From the NCBI RefSeq assembly GCF_900112225.1, contig NZ_FOLD01000001.1, forward strand, positions 248,001 to 312,000: a stretch of 64,000 nucleotides of DNA. Direction: 5' to 3'. The position numbers were made by a program, and so were the translations under genes. The notes under the pieces are model-generated. The model searched no databases, had not been told where the DNA came from, and was given only the letters and a program-made list of their open reading frames with translations. This document shows positions 36,079 through 43,866 of this stretch, one piece after another. This DNA is from Massilia yuzhufengensis. GTDB taxonomy: Bacteria > Pseudomonadota > Gammaproteobacteria > Burkholderiales > Burkholderiaceae_D. Position 1 is the first letter of the stretch, and the number at the start of each line of letters is the position of its first letter.

Positions 36079-37617
36079 TTAGGCCATGCCCTTGACTACC
36101 GTGACGCCGATGACGCAGCTGTATGCGCCGAGCAACATAATCACCGACATTCCCAGCGCCCACAGGCGCCGCTTCTGCTTGACCTTCTGCGCTTGCGTCC
36201 AGTTCATGCTGACCGTGCCAAGGATCGGTAACCCGGTTACCTCACGCAGGGCGGACTGCGAAAGGAAGGTCGGCCGCACCTGGCTCAGCAAGAGGGCGAC
36301 CGCCAGGCCTGCCGCGAGCGCACCGGCGAACACAAGGCTCGCCAGACGCAGGCGATTCGGGCCGGCTGGGGTCGAAGGTGCGGTCGGCGGATCGATCACG
36401 CGGAAGGTCAGCATATCGGTAGCAGAGGAAATGTCGCCCGATAATTTGGCCGACTCGCGGCGCTCCACCAGTTTCTGGTAGTTGGCGCGGTTGATTTCGT
36501 AGTCGCGGTTGAGCTGGGCCAGTTGGGCCTCGACTTCTGGCGCGCTGGTCAACTGGGCACGCAAGTTGCCGATTCGGCCCGCAAGGGTGTCGACGCGTGC
36601 CCTGAGTGAGGCGACGCGTGCTTCGGCCACCGAAAGTTGCACGTTCATCTGCTGCAGCATCGGGCTATAGCTGGCGCCCGGATCGGAGCTCTTTCTGCGC
36701 TTGCTGATTTCCTCTTTCTTCTGTTTTTCCAGCTCCGCCAGCAGCCGCTTGCTGGAAACAATGTCGGGGTGGGCGTCGGTGTACTGCAGGCGCAGCTGGT
36801 CGACACTCTTGTTGATCGCTGCAATGCGGCTTTCCAGCTCAGGGTTCGTACCGGCAGGATCGGCCGCTTCACCCGCGAGGGCGGCCGGTTCGTCGCCCGT
36901 CATCTGGCGCTTGATCGCATTGCGGGCTTCCTCGGCTTCGGCCAGTTCCAGGCGCGCCTGGTTCAGGGCTTCCATCATTTCGCCTAGCCTGGTACTCGAA
37001 TCGCCTTGGCCGCCGCCAAGCCGGCCGAGGTGCTGGAGCTTGAAGTCCTTCAGCGTGTTTTCGGCAGTGATGAGCTTGTCTTCGTAACTCTTGATCTGGT
37101 CTTCGATGAACTGGATGGCCTTGTCGGAATCCTGCTTCTTGCCGCCGAAGCTGCCCTCCACGAAGATGGTCAGCAGTGACTGCACGATGTCCTTCGCCAG
37201 CTTCGGATCCGGGTCGTTGTAGACAATGGTATAGATGTCGTCCCGCTCGGTACCGCCGAACTTGATGTTGGCGATCAGGTTGTCGACCAGTTTTTCGTGT
37301 TCTTTCTGGTTCTTGGCCTTGATGTCCAGGTCGACCATGCGGATCACGCGCTCGACGTTGGGCCGGCTGATGAGGGTGCGGCGCATGAACATGACCTGTT
37401 GTTCGATGTTCGGCATCGAAGTCATGTTGGACAGGAGGGGCTTCAGGATGCTTTGGGTATCGACATAGACGCGCGCACTGGCCTGATAGTCGTTGGGCAA
37501 AGAAAATACGACAGCCCAGCCAGCGATGGCCACAATCCAGGACACAATGATTGCATGCCAGCGATATTTACCAATTGCCTTAAGGAATGTCAGGATGACG
37601 GCGGTGATTTCAGCCAT
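36079..37617 (-). CDS. XrtA system polysaccharide chain-length determinant (Wzz-like)
   Basis: This 512-residue protein has one transmembrane helix near residues 20-37, a long periplasmic region with coiled-coil segments (about 170-400), and a second helix near 430-450 preceded by the Pro-rich PPTAPSTPAGPNR. That is the architecture of polysaccharide co-polymerases. A third hydrophobic stretch closes the protein. It regulates chain length together with the tyrosine kinase gene that follows. It is the first gene of the minus-strand polymer operon, so its upstream region should carry the main promoter. Confidence 0.94.
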   Translation of the reverse strand: MAEITAVILTFLKAIGKYRWHAIIVSWIVAIAGWAVVFSLPNDYQASARVYVDTQSILKPLLSNMTSMPNIEQQVMFMRRTLISRPNVERVIRMVDLDIKAKNQKEHEKLVDNLIANIKFGGTERDDIYTIVYNDPDPKLAKDIVQSLLTIFVEGSFGGKKQDSDKAIQFIEDQIKSYEDKLITAENTLKDFKLQHLGRLGGGQGDSSTRLGEMMEALNQARLELAEAEEARNAIKRQMTGDEPAALAGEAADPAGTNPELESRIAAINKSVDQLRLQYTDAHPDIVSSKRLLAELEKQKKEEISKRRKSSDPGASYSPMLQQMNVQLSVAEARVASLRARVDTLAGRIGNLRAQLTSAPEVEAQLAQLNRDYEINRANYQKLVERRESAKLSGDISSATDMLTFRVIDPPTAPSTPAGPNRLRLASLVFAGALAAGLAVALLLSQVRPTFLSQSALREVTGLPILGTVSMNWTQAQKVKQKRRLWALGMSVIMLLGAYSCVIGVTVVKGMA

Positions 37618-37908
37618 ATTGTTGATCTCGGAAGGTCTGCATGCTATTGACGGGCGCGTTGCCAGTCGGGATAACGGAGTTCAATGATCGCTTGCGCTTG
37701 GAGTAATTGCAATTGCATAATGGAAAAACCTGATACCTGAGTCACCATTTCAGCATGATTCCAACACTTCGTTGAAGCACAGAAACTGGATGATTGTGAA
37801 TTTGTTGTACATTTTTACGAAGCATAGGCAATCATACAACATGTTTGCTATTTGTTATTTTTCTATTGTGCACGTATTGCCTAATTGCAATGCCTTTGAA
37901 GTGAGATT
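37618..37908. promoter_or_regulatory. Divergent regulatory region of the exopolysaccharide operon
   Basis: This AT-rich region of 291 bases separates the chain-length gene from the divergent protease gene. It contains a perfect 10-bp palindrome TGCAATTGCA at 37709-37718 and further A/T-rich blocks. I see no match to the sigma-54 pattern found upstream of the PEP-CTERM genes and no single convincing sigma-70 promoter. It must hold the promoter for the operon, but I cannot place it. Confidence 0.45.
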
Positions 37909-38715
37909 GTGTTGCTTAATTTAATTGATGCACTGCATGGAAGGCTAACACGGCGCGGCGTTTGTGCGGTGATCCTGATGAGCATGATCGGGCCGGTGCA
38001 ACAGGCTGGCGCAGCAACTCTGGTCGAGACCGTTGCAAGGGTCAAGCGTTCGGTGGTCGCCGTGGGCACCTATATGCCTACCCGTAGTCCCGCCCTGAGT
38101 TTCGGCGGAACCGGATTCGTCGCGGGCGACGGCCTGACCGTCATCACCAACTCGCATGTCGTCCCGGACGTCATCGACACCGAGCGCAAGGAAGCCCTCG
38201 GGGTCCTGGTCGCCACTGCGGAAGGAGTCAGCTTCCGCCCGGCGGTGCTGGAAGTGCGCGACCGCGAACACGACCTGGCGCGGCTGCGCCTCAGCGGCGC
38301 GCCGCTCGTGCCGCTGAGCGTGGGGGATGCGGGCCAGGCCGCCGAGGGGCAGGCACTGGCCTTTACCGGTTTCCCGCTGGGTGTGGTGCTCGGACTCCAT
38401 CCGGTTACCCATCGGGCGATGTTGTCTGCGATCACGCCGGCCGTCATGCCGGTTCGCAGCGCGCAGGGATTGAATCCACGCGTCATCAGCCAATTGCGCG
38501 GCGCTGGATTCAAGCTGTTCCAGCTCGATGCCACAGCTTACCCCGGCAACAGCGGCAGTCCCTTGTATGATCCCGAGACCGGCGTCGTCATGGGCATCAT
38601 CAACATGGGAATGGTGAAAGGAGGCAGGGAAAATGCGATTACAAACCCGAGCGGCATCAGTTATGCGGTGCCCGCCCAGCACATTCACGCCTTAATGCAA
38701 CAGAAGTCGCCTTGA
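37909..38715 (+). CDS. Secreted trypsin-like serine protease
   Basis: This 268-residue protein has a basic, hydrophobic N-terminus ending in AGA that looks like a Sec signal peptide. The chymotrypsin-fold triad can be read: His in TNSHVVPD near residue 83, Asp in REHDLARL near 124, and Ser in YPGNSGSPLYD near 217. No PDZ domain follows, unlike DegP. The start is GTG at 37909 with GAAGTGAG upstream; ATG 37978 is possible but would cut the signal. It lies between the polymer operon and the export lipoprotein gene and may process surface proteins of the system; this is inferred from position. Confidence 0.87.
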   Translation: MLLNLIDALHGRLTRRGVCAVILMSMIGPVQQAGAATLVETVARVKRSVVAVGTYMPTRSPALSFGGTGFVAGDGLTVITNSHVVPDVIDTERKEALGVLVATAEGVSFRPAVLEVRDREHDLARLRLSGAPLVPLSVGDAGQAAEGQALAFTGFPLGVVLGLHPVTHRAMLSAITPAVMPVRSAQGLNPRVISQLRGAGFKLFQLDATAYPGNSGSPLYDPETGVVMGIINMGMVKGGRENAITNPSGISYAVPAQHIHALMQQKSP

Positions 38716-38738
38716 GACGAGGATTTACATGTCGCGGC

Positions 38739-38766
38739 TTGTATGCGTAACTGGATGAGTTAGAAT
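38739..38766 (+). promoter_or_regulatory. Putative sigma-70 promoter of the export lipoprotein gene
   Basis: A TTGTAT -35 box (38739-38744) and a TAGAAT -10 box (38761-38766) are separated by 16 bases. They lie about 75 bases before the ATG at 38841, in a gap with no other gene. The match to consensus is good but has not been tested. Confidence 0.5.
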
Positions 38767-38840
38767 ACCCTTCAGAAAAGGTGGCGAAATTTGCAACAAG
38801 CTCGTTTGCCTTATGACGCTTGAACCTGCACGAGGAACGC

Positions 38841-39467
38841 ATGAATATTTTTGGTACGAAAAAGTCGCTGTCCCTGTTTTTCGCAGCGCTGGCAGCGCTT
38901 GCCCTGTCCGGCTGCGCCAGCACCGGCGGCACTACCGCAGCAGATATGGCGGCGGTGGAAGCGACCGATTACCTGATCGGGCCTGGCGACAATGTCACAA
39001 TCACCGTGTGGCGCAACCCGGAAGTATCGATGTCGGTGCCGGTGCGTCCTGACGGCAAGATTACAACGCCACTGGTGGAAGACCTGCCGGCCGCCGGCAA
39101 GACCTCGACCCAGCTGGCACGCGATATCGAAGGAGCCCTTGCCAAGTATATCCAGCAGCCTGTGGTCACCGTGATCGTCACCGGCTTTTCCGGAATGTAT
39201 ACGGAGCAGATCCGCGTAATCGGCCAGGCGGTCAGGCCGCAGGCGCTGGCGTATCGAAAAGGGATGTCCTTGATGGATGTGCTGATCGCGGTCGGTGGGG
39301 TGAGTGAATTCGCATCCGGCAATCGCGCTCAGCTCATCCGTACTGTAGACGGGAAACAGCAGAAGCTGGTGGTCCGCCTCGACGACCTGTTGAAATCTGC
39401 TGACTTGTCTGCCAATCTGGCGATGCGCCCCGGAGATGTGCTGGTGATTCCTGAGAGCTTCTTCTAA
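38841..39467 (+). CDS. Polysaccharide export lipoprotein, PEP-CTERM system-associated (Wza-like)
   Basis: This 208-residue lipoprotein has a signal peptide ending in the lipobox LSGC near residue 25. It has a polysaccharide biosynthesis/export domain (YLIGPGDNVTITVWRNPEVS near 42) followed by a SLBB-type segment (VIGQAVRPQALAYRKGMSL near 130). It should form the outer-membrane channel for the polymer. The ATG at 38841 has GAGGAA upstream; the earlier ATG at 38820 lacks such a site. It is separated from the main operon by the protease gene and read in the opposite direction. Confidence 0.93.
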   Translation: MNIFGTKKSLSLFFAALAALALSGCASTGGTTAADMAAVEATDYLIGPGDNVTITVWRNPEVSMSVPVRPDGKITTPLVEDLPAAGKTSTQLARDIEGALAKYIQQPVVTVIVTGFSGMYTEQIRVIGQAVRPQALAYRKGMSLMDVLIAVGGVSEFASGNRAQLIRTVDGKQQKLVVRLDDLLKSADLSANLAMRPGDVLVIPESFF

Positions 39468-39573
39468 GCAGCTTGTCGGAAATTTTTACAGGGATGTGCT
39501 GCCGGATCCATCATTGTGTCAACGATCGTCGCAAGACCTTGATTTCCTTGACGGGCACGTCTTCAGTGTTGCA

Positions 39574-39591
39574 TGGAATGATCGTTGCTTA
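39574..39591 (+). promoter_or_regulatory. Putative sigma-54 promoter upstream of the SPGYWKN cassette
   Basis: The sequence TGGAATGATCGTTGCTTA has GG and GC separated by exactly 10 bases and shares the TTGCTTA half with the two PEP-CTERM promoters at 43751-43768 and 52233-52250. Its -24 half (TGGAA) is weaker than theirs. It would start a transcript about 70 bases before the GTG at 39670. Confidence 0.5.
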
Positions 39592-39669
39592 TAGAATGAG
39601 CAGCAATGCGAGCTAGTTTCGCACAAGGGATTTGCCTGATTCGGTGACATTTTTTTGGGGTTGTGAAAC

Positions 39670-40251
39670 GTGGATATCCAGGACCAAGATTCTGCGGCCG
39701 GCAGCGGTGGCGCGCCACGTAATCCGGGTCGCCGGCGGTTTGCCAGTGCCGGCGCCGCAGCGTCGGGAGTGATCCTGACGCTTGCAAGTGCTCCCGGGAT
39801 GGCTACCGAGTGCCGAGCCCCCTCCGGCGCCATGTCGGGAAACGTCAGCAGGCCTGGCGCCAAGAATGTCATGTGCGCGGGTAGGTCGCCTGGATACTGG
39901 AAAAATTGGGCGACATACTGGCCGAGCGGCTGTTATGCGGCCACTGCTGGCAGGCGCCAGGCCACTACCTTCGCATCGGTATTTCCTTTCGGTTGGACCA
40001 GCCTGTACCAGACCGGAACGATGATGCAGGTACTCACCTGCAATGACGCTTCGTTGGACAGGCATAACCTGGGCGCCCATCTGGTTGCCGCCTACCTGAA
40101 CGTCAAGAGCCAGAAAATCAGTTTCCTGACGGTCGAACGTCTCAAGTCCATCTGGCATGATCTCTATACCTACGGGTACTACACGCCGGTCGCGGGCACG
40201 CGCTGGTATGCCAAGGATGTGGCGGAATACCTCCAGCGCACTGAAACCTGA
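39670..40251 (+). CDS. Tat-exported SPGYWKN-motif protein, possible target of the downstream cassette
   Basis: This 193-residue protein is of unknown function. It has a twin-arginine-like signal (RRRFASAG at 21-28, hydrophobic stretch to about 42, likely cleavage after MAT). The mature part has four Cys residues (48, 69, 88, 124) and the motif SPGYWKNW at 73-80, followed by an HNLGAHLVAAYLNVKSQ segment. This combination occurs in several secreted surface proteins, often close to a C-terminal anchor, but no anchor is present here. The next three genes (PqqD-like, HprK-related kinase, nucleotidyltransferase fold) run in the same direction with tight spacing, so this protein may be what they modify. 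The start is GTG at 39670. Confidence 0.8.
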   Translation: MDIQDQDSAAGSGGAPRNPGRRRFASAGAAASGVILTLASAPGMATECRAPSGAMSGNVSRPGAKNVMCAGRSPGYWKNWATYWPSGCYAATAGRRQATTFASVFPFGWTSLYQTGTMMQVLTCNDASLDRHNLGAHLVAAYLNVKSQKISFLTVERLKSIWHDLYTYGYYTPVAGTRWYAKDVAEYLQRTET

Positions 40252-40291
40252 TGCCCAGGTCCGTATCGGTAGCCTTCATTCAGTTGCGCAG

Positions 40292-40543
40292 ATGTGGAAG
40301 CTGATCGACGGCCAGACGCTTGCCTGCCGTGGCTGGGACGATGAATACGTAGTCTATAACGACCTCTCGGGCGATACCCACCTGTTTGGCGCCGATGCGA
40401 TGCAGGTGCTGCTGCAGCTGCGCGTCGCCCCTGCCAGCGAAGAGACGCTGGCGGCCGCCTTGCAGGCAGGACCCGGAGACCGTGAAGCGCTTGGCGTGAT
40501 GCTGGCCGAACTGTCCGCCCTGTCGCTGGTCGAACGTCGCTGA
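40292..40543 (+). CDS. PqqD-like protein, HPr-rel-A system
   Basis: This 83-residue protein has the winged-helix pattern of PqqD-type peptide-binding domains: DDEYVVYNDLSGDTHLFG in the first half, then helices, and LSALSLVERR at the end. PqqD-like domains hold the leader part of a peptide for modifying enzymes. Its stop codon shares one base with the kinase ATG (TGATG at 40541-40545). The ATG at 40292 is chosen because it begins the conserved part; the frame is open further upstream but overlaps the previous gene. The family pairing with an HprK-related kinase is known, the function is not. Confidence 0.82.
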   Translation: MWKLIDGQTLACRGWDDEYVVYNDLSGDTHLFGADAMQVLLQLRVAPASEETLAAALQAGPGDREALGVMLAELSALSLVERR

Positions 40544-41457
40544 TGCCCCGGCTATCCGATCTGCCGGCGCCAGTCTTGCGCGCCGCACTCAGCGACGGCT
40601 CGCTTTGCCTCGCGACCGGTGTGTTCTCGGTCCGGGTACATTCCACGATTCCGTCTGTCGCAGACGCGCTTGGGCTGCTGTACGCCGATTATCCTGTCGA
40701 GGTCGCGGCTGCGTATGCCGATTTTTATATCCACCTTCGGCGCCCACGTGGCCTGCGGCGCTGGTTGCGACCCCAAGTCGAGTTTGACATCGACGGTGCC
40801 GCACCGTTCCTGCCGCTTCCGCTACCCCAGGCCTTTCCCATGTTCGAATGGGCGTCCAACTGGTGTATCTCCAGCCGTGCGCATACTTACCTCATCATCC
40901 ATGCGGCGGCGGTCGAAAAAGGCGGACGCGTCGCGATCCTTCCGGCGCCGTCCGGATCTGGCAAGAGCACGCTATGCGCCGCCCTCGTCTGTTCGGGCTG
41001 GCGCCTGTTGTCGGATGAACTGACCCTGGTGCGCCTGGCGGATGGCGCCATACAACCGGTCCCGCGCCCGGTCAGCCTGAAAAACGCGTCAATCAAGGTA
41101 ATCCGCGGTTTCGCACCAGGCGCGGTGCTCACGCCGGAGGTGGCTGACACTGCGAAAGGAACCATTGCCCATTTGAAGGTACCTCGCGACAGCGTGCTGC
41201 GTGCCCTGGACACCGCACGGCCCGGATGCATCGTCTTCCCGCGCTATGTCGCCAATGCCGACTTGCGCATGGAGCCGGTTGCGCGTGCACGTGCATTCAC
41301 GCGTGTCGCCGAGAACTGCTTTAATTATGGCATGTTGGGGCGGGCGGGTTTTAGCGCCTTGGGGACGCTCGCCGACACGGCGCCAGCCTACGATGTAAGC
41401 TACGGGCGGCTCGACGATGCCCTTGCGCTGTTCGAGCGCCTGGCGGACTGGGCATGA
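40543..41457 (+). CDS. HprK-related kinase A
   Basis: This 304-residue protein carries a P-loop APSGSGKS at residues 135-142, preceded by IIHAAAVEK with His120 and followed by the Walker B-like LLSDELTLV near 155. This is the arrangement of the C-terminal domain of HPr kinase/phosphorylase. The N-terminal 110 residues are not those of classical HprK. Related kinases in lasso-peptide clusters phosphorylate a peptide Ser, so a protein or peptide substrate is plausible here. It shares a base with the PqqD-like gene and overlaps the next gene by ATGA, so the three are translationally coupled. Confidence 0.87.
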   Translation: MPRLSDLPAPVLRAALSDGSLCLATGVFSVRVHSTIPSVADALGLLYADYPVEVAAAYADFYIHLRRPRGLRRWLRPQVEFDIDGAAPFLPLPLPQAFPMFEWASNWCISSRAHTYLIIHAAAVEKGGRVAILPAPSGSGKSTLCAALVCSGWRLLSDELTLVRLADGAIQPVPRPVSLKNASIKVIRGFAPGAVLTPEVADTAKGTIAHLKVPRDSVLRALDTARPGCIVFPRYVANADLRMEPVARARAFTRVAENCFNYGMLGRAGFSALGTLADTAPAYDVSYGRLDDALALFERLADWA

Positions 41458-42530
41458 GTCGTGACCTGCCGGTCCTGCTTGCGGTCCTGCGCGCGCCAGC
41501 CTCGATGGCAGGCTTGGGCCTGGCCCAATGGGAGCTGTTGCTGCGCCAGGCGGAGCGCTGCGATATGGGCGCAAGCCTGATGTTCCTTGCCCAGGAACAG
41601 GGGCTGGCGGCTGGGCTGCCGGCACCCGTACGCGAACAATTTGAGTGGCTGAAGGTCCGCGCCTCGCGCCACCGCCAGGCAGTCGAATGGGAGGTGCGCC
41701 AGCTCGAGCCCGTGCTGGCGACGCTGGGGCTGCCCCTGGTGTTGCTGAAGGGGGCAGCCTACGCCCTGGCTGGCCTGCCGCCGGCGCCGGGCCGCCTGTT
41801 TTCGGATATCGATATCCTGGTGCCATTCGAGCAGCTCGGCCGGGTCGAGGCGGCACTCATGCTGGACGGCTGGGTATCGAACCTGCCGGACCCCTATGAC
41901 CAGCGCTACTACCGGGAATGGATGCACGAATTGCCGCCGATGCAGCATGCCCGGCGCCAGTCGGTGCTGGACGTGCACCACACGATCCTGCCGCGTACCG
42001 CGTCCGCCAAACCCGACCCGGCAAAACTATGGCAGGCTGCCCAGCCCGTGGCCGGACATCCGGCCTTGCGGGTGCTGGCGCCGGCAGACATGGTCCTGCA
42101 TAGCGCGGTTCACCTGTTCCATGAAGGCGAATTCGATCACGGCATGCGCGGTCTTTTTGATTTGCACCGCCTGCTGGTGCATTTTGGCGCCGAGCCCGGA
42201 TTCTGGGACGCGCTGTCGCTCCGTGCGCACCAGATGGACGTCGGCCGATCGCTTTTCTACGCATTGCGCTACACGGCCCGGCTGTTGGGCACGCCCGTTC
42301 CAAGCCCGATGCCCGGCCCGCTTGCAGCCGCCGGCCCTGGCGCTGTCCAGCTGGCGCTCATGGACTGGTTGTTCGTGCGCGTCCTGCGACCGCTTGGGCC
42401 AGGCTGCGATGCTTCGTTCGGGGCTGTCGCGCGCCTGGTTTTGTATCTCCGAGGGAACTGGCTGCGCATGCCACCGCTGATGCTGGCGCGCCATTTGTTG
42501 CACAAAGCCTTACTGTCCAAGCCTTCCTGA
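41454..42530 (+). CDS. Nucleotidyltransferase-fold family protein, HPr-rel-A cassette
   Basis: This 358-residue protein has the polymerase-beta-like nucleotidyltransferase signature of the NTP_transf_5 family: LLKGAAYA at 97-104 and FSDIDILV at 116-123, the latter with two catalytic Asp residues. A helical C-terminal half follows (HSAVHLFHEGEFDHGMRG near 220). Homologous proteins accompany PqqD-like and HprK-like proteins in peptide-modification clusters. Activity is not proven for this branch; it could add a nucleotide or phosphate to the target. The ATG overlaps the kinase stop codon by 4 bases, and a bidirectional terminator follows at 42650. Confidence 0.86.
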   Translation: MSRDLPVLLAVLRAPASMAGLGLAQWELLLRQAERCDMGASLMFLAQEQGLAAGLPAPVREQFEWLKVRASRHRQAVEWEVRQLEPVLATLGLPLVLLKGAAYALAGLPPAPGRLFSDIDILVPFEQLGRVEAALMLDGWVSNLPDPYDQRYYREWMHELPPMQHARRQSVLDVHHTILPRTASAKPDPAKLWQAAQPVAGHPALRVLAPADMVLHSAVHLFHEGEFDHGMRGLFDLHRLLVHFGAEPGFWDALSLRAHQMDVGRSLFYALRYTARLLGTPVPSPMPGPLAAAGPGAVQLALMDWLFVRVLRPLGPGCDASFGAVARLVLYLRGNWLRMPPLMLARHLLHKALLSKPS

Positions 42531-42649
42531 GTGCCACGGTTGGGCGCGGTCGCTGCAGCGGTCACACAGGTAGCGCCCCGTCGCCGCGCGATGGCCCTGG
42601 GGGAGCGTGGGGACCGACTCACCCATCCGATGGTGATAAGGTTCAAAAA

Positions 42650-42676
42650 AAAACCCCGCGAATTTCGCGGGGTTTT
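42650..42676. terminator. Bidirectional rho-independent terminator
   Basis: A near-perfect palindrome has the stem AAAACCCCGCG and its complement CGCGGGGTTTT around a five-base AATTT loop. The A-run on one side and T-run on the other allow it to end both the plus-strand cassette (stop at 42530) and the converging PEP-CTERM gene (stop at 42702). Confidence 0.9.
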
Positions 42677-42701
42677 CCAATTAATGCTTGTCGAGCGAAG
42701 C

Positions 42702-43664
42702 TTATGCCTGCTTGGCCTTGTTGGAACGGCGGCGGGTTGCACCCAGTGCGCCCATCAGGCCTGCACCGATCAGCATGATGCTTGCTGGTTCTGGAACGCG
42801 GCTGGTGAACTGGCTGTTGCCGTCGACTTGCAGCAGCAAATCGCCACCGGCCAGGTTCACAGCGTATCCTGGGAACAGGCCCGCGCTATTTGGCTCGCTG
42901 CTCAGGTGGAAACCGGCCGTGGCCGAATCGCCTGCTGGGTAGTTCAGGTTCGATTGGAAATTGATACCGAAGATCAGGCTCGTAATTCCTTCCAGGAAGT
43001 TCGAGTCCACGAAATCGCCAGGCTGTGAAAGCGAAGCGCGGATACGTGCCGAGCCGTTACCTGCGTTCGGCGCCATCGAAGTGAACGACGAGAAGGTTGG
43101 GAATGCGTCGTCGCCTGCGTCGATCGTGAACAGTGCGATCAGCTGGCCGTCATCGAAACCGGTACCCAGTGCCGTATTCGCATTCATCGCGGTGTCGTAG
43201 TAAATGGCAACGCGGTTTTGGGCTGGGGTGCCAGCCAGGCCAAACACGGCGGTCGAAGTATTTGGACCTGGACCACCGGTGCTCACGCTAGAAGAGAGCA
43301 CGACTTCACGCATTTTCGACACGATCGTGAACTCATATCCCTTGCCTGCATCGCCGACGCCATTCGCCTCCGCATCGAGGCCGTTCATGTTCTGCAAGCC
43401 ACCGACAGAACCTTTCAGTGCGGCCTGGTACAGGAAATCGAACTCATAGCCTTGCTGCAGGGCCACATTAGGGTTAAAGCCGCCGACCGCTTTGGCTACG
43501 CCCGAACCCGACGATGCCCAGTCCAGGCCGGTGCCGCCGGTGGTCAGCAGGTTATTGTTGCCGTCTTTCAGGTTGAAGTTGACGATTGGGTCGGCGTGGG
43601 CAACACCGGCGAAGGACATGCCGATTGCCAGGGCGATTGGTGCGAGTTTGCGGATCGAGATCAT
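42702..43664 (-). CDS. PEP-CTERM protein, possibly PepA-like
   Basis: This 320-residue secreted protein starts at the ATG at 43664, with CAGGAGT upstream. It has a Sec signal peptide (cleavage likely after AHA near residue 25), a Gly/Asn/Ser-rich mature part, and a complete C-terminal sorting signal: VPEPAS, a hydrophobic helix, and RRR near the end. It is a predicted substrate of exosortase A at 27845-29389. The GTGLDWASSGSG and FDFLYQA segments resemble flocculation-associated PEP-CTERM proteins (PepA type), but I am not sure of that subfamily. A sigma-54 promoter lies upstream at 43751-43768. Confidence 0.93.
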   Translation of the reverse strand: MISIRKLAPIALAIGMSFAGVAHADPIVNFNLKDGNNNLLTTGGTGLDWASSGSGVAKAVGGFNPNVALQQGYEFDFLYQAALKGSVGGLQNMNGLDAEANGVGDAGKGYEFTIVSKMREVVLSSSVSTGGPGPNTSTAVFGLAGTPAQNRVAIYYDTAMNANTALGTGFDDGQLIALFTIDAGDDAFPTFSSFTSMAPNAGNGSARIRASLSQPGDFVDSNFLEGITSLIFGINFQSNLNYPAGDSATAGFHLSSEPNSAGLFPGYAVNLAGGDLLLQVDGNSQFTSRVPEPASIMLIGAGLMGALGATRRRSNKAKQA

Positions 43665-43750
43665 GTGTGACTCCTGAGTTATTTGATGGCTTCTGCTAAG
43701 ACACGTATTCTGTACTACTTTATTTGCCCTGAGCGGGCTATGCACCCTTA

Positions 43751-43768
43751 TAAGCAAGCCCCGTGCCA
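43751..43768 (-). promoter_or_regulatory. Sigma-54 promoter of the PEP-CTERM gene
   Basis: Read on the minus strand the site is TGGCACGGGGCTTGCTTA. It matches the RpoN consensus, with GG and GC separated by exactly 10 bases. The expected transcript start is about 78 bases before the ATG at 43664. RpoN with the PrsK/PrsR pair is known to drive PEP-CTERM genes in related bacteria; those regulators are not encoded in this window. Confidence 0.85.
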
Positions 43769-43866
43769 GTTAAAAACAATTCTTTTAAATCAGCGACTTG
43801 CGATGTCATCGTGATGGGCAGCAGCGAGGTGTCGAGACAGGTTGTAAAGAAATTCGACACTGGATT

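Noticed and set aside
37618..37908. Sigma-54 promoter for the main polymer operon
   Set aside because: The only GG-containing TGGCA site on the minus strand (near 37667) has GT instead of GC at the required 10-base spacing.
39670..42530. Lasso-peptide biosynthetic cluster
   Set aside because: The PqqD-like, HprK-like and nucleotidyltransferase-fold genes are reminiscent, but there is no short precursor peptide, no asparagine-synthetase-like cyclase and no transglutaminase-like protease beside them. The asparagine synthases in the window belong to the polymer locus.
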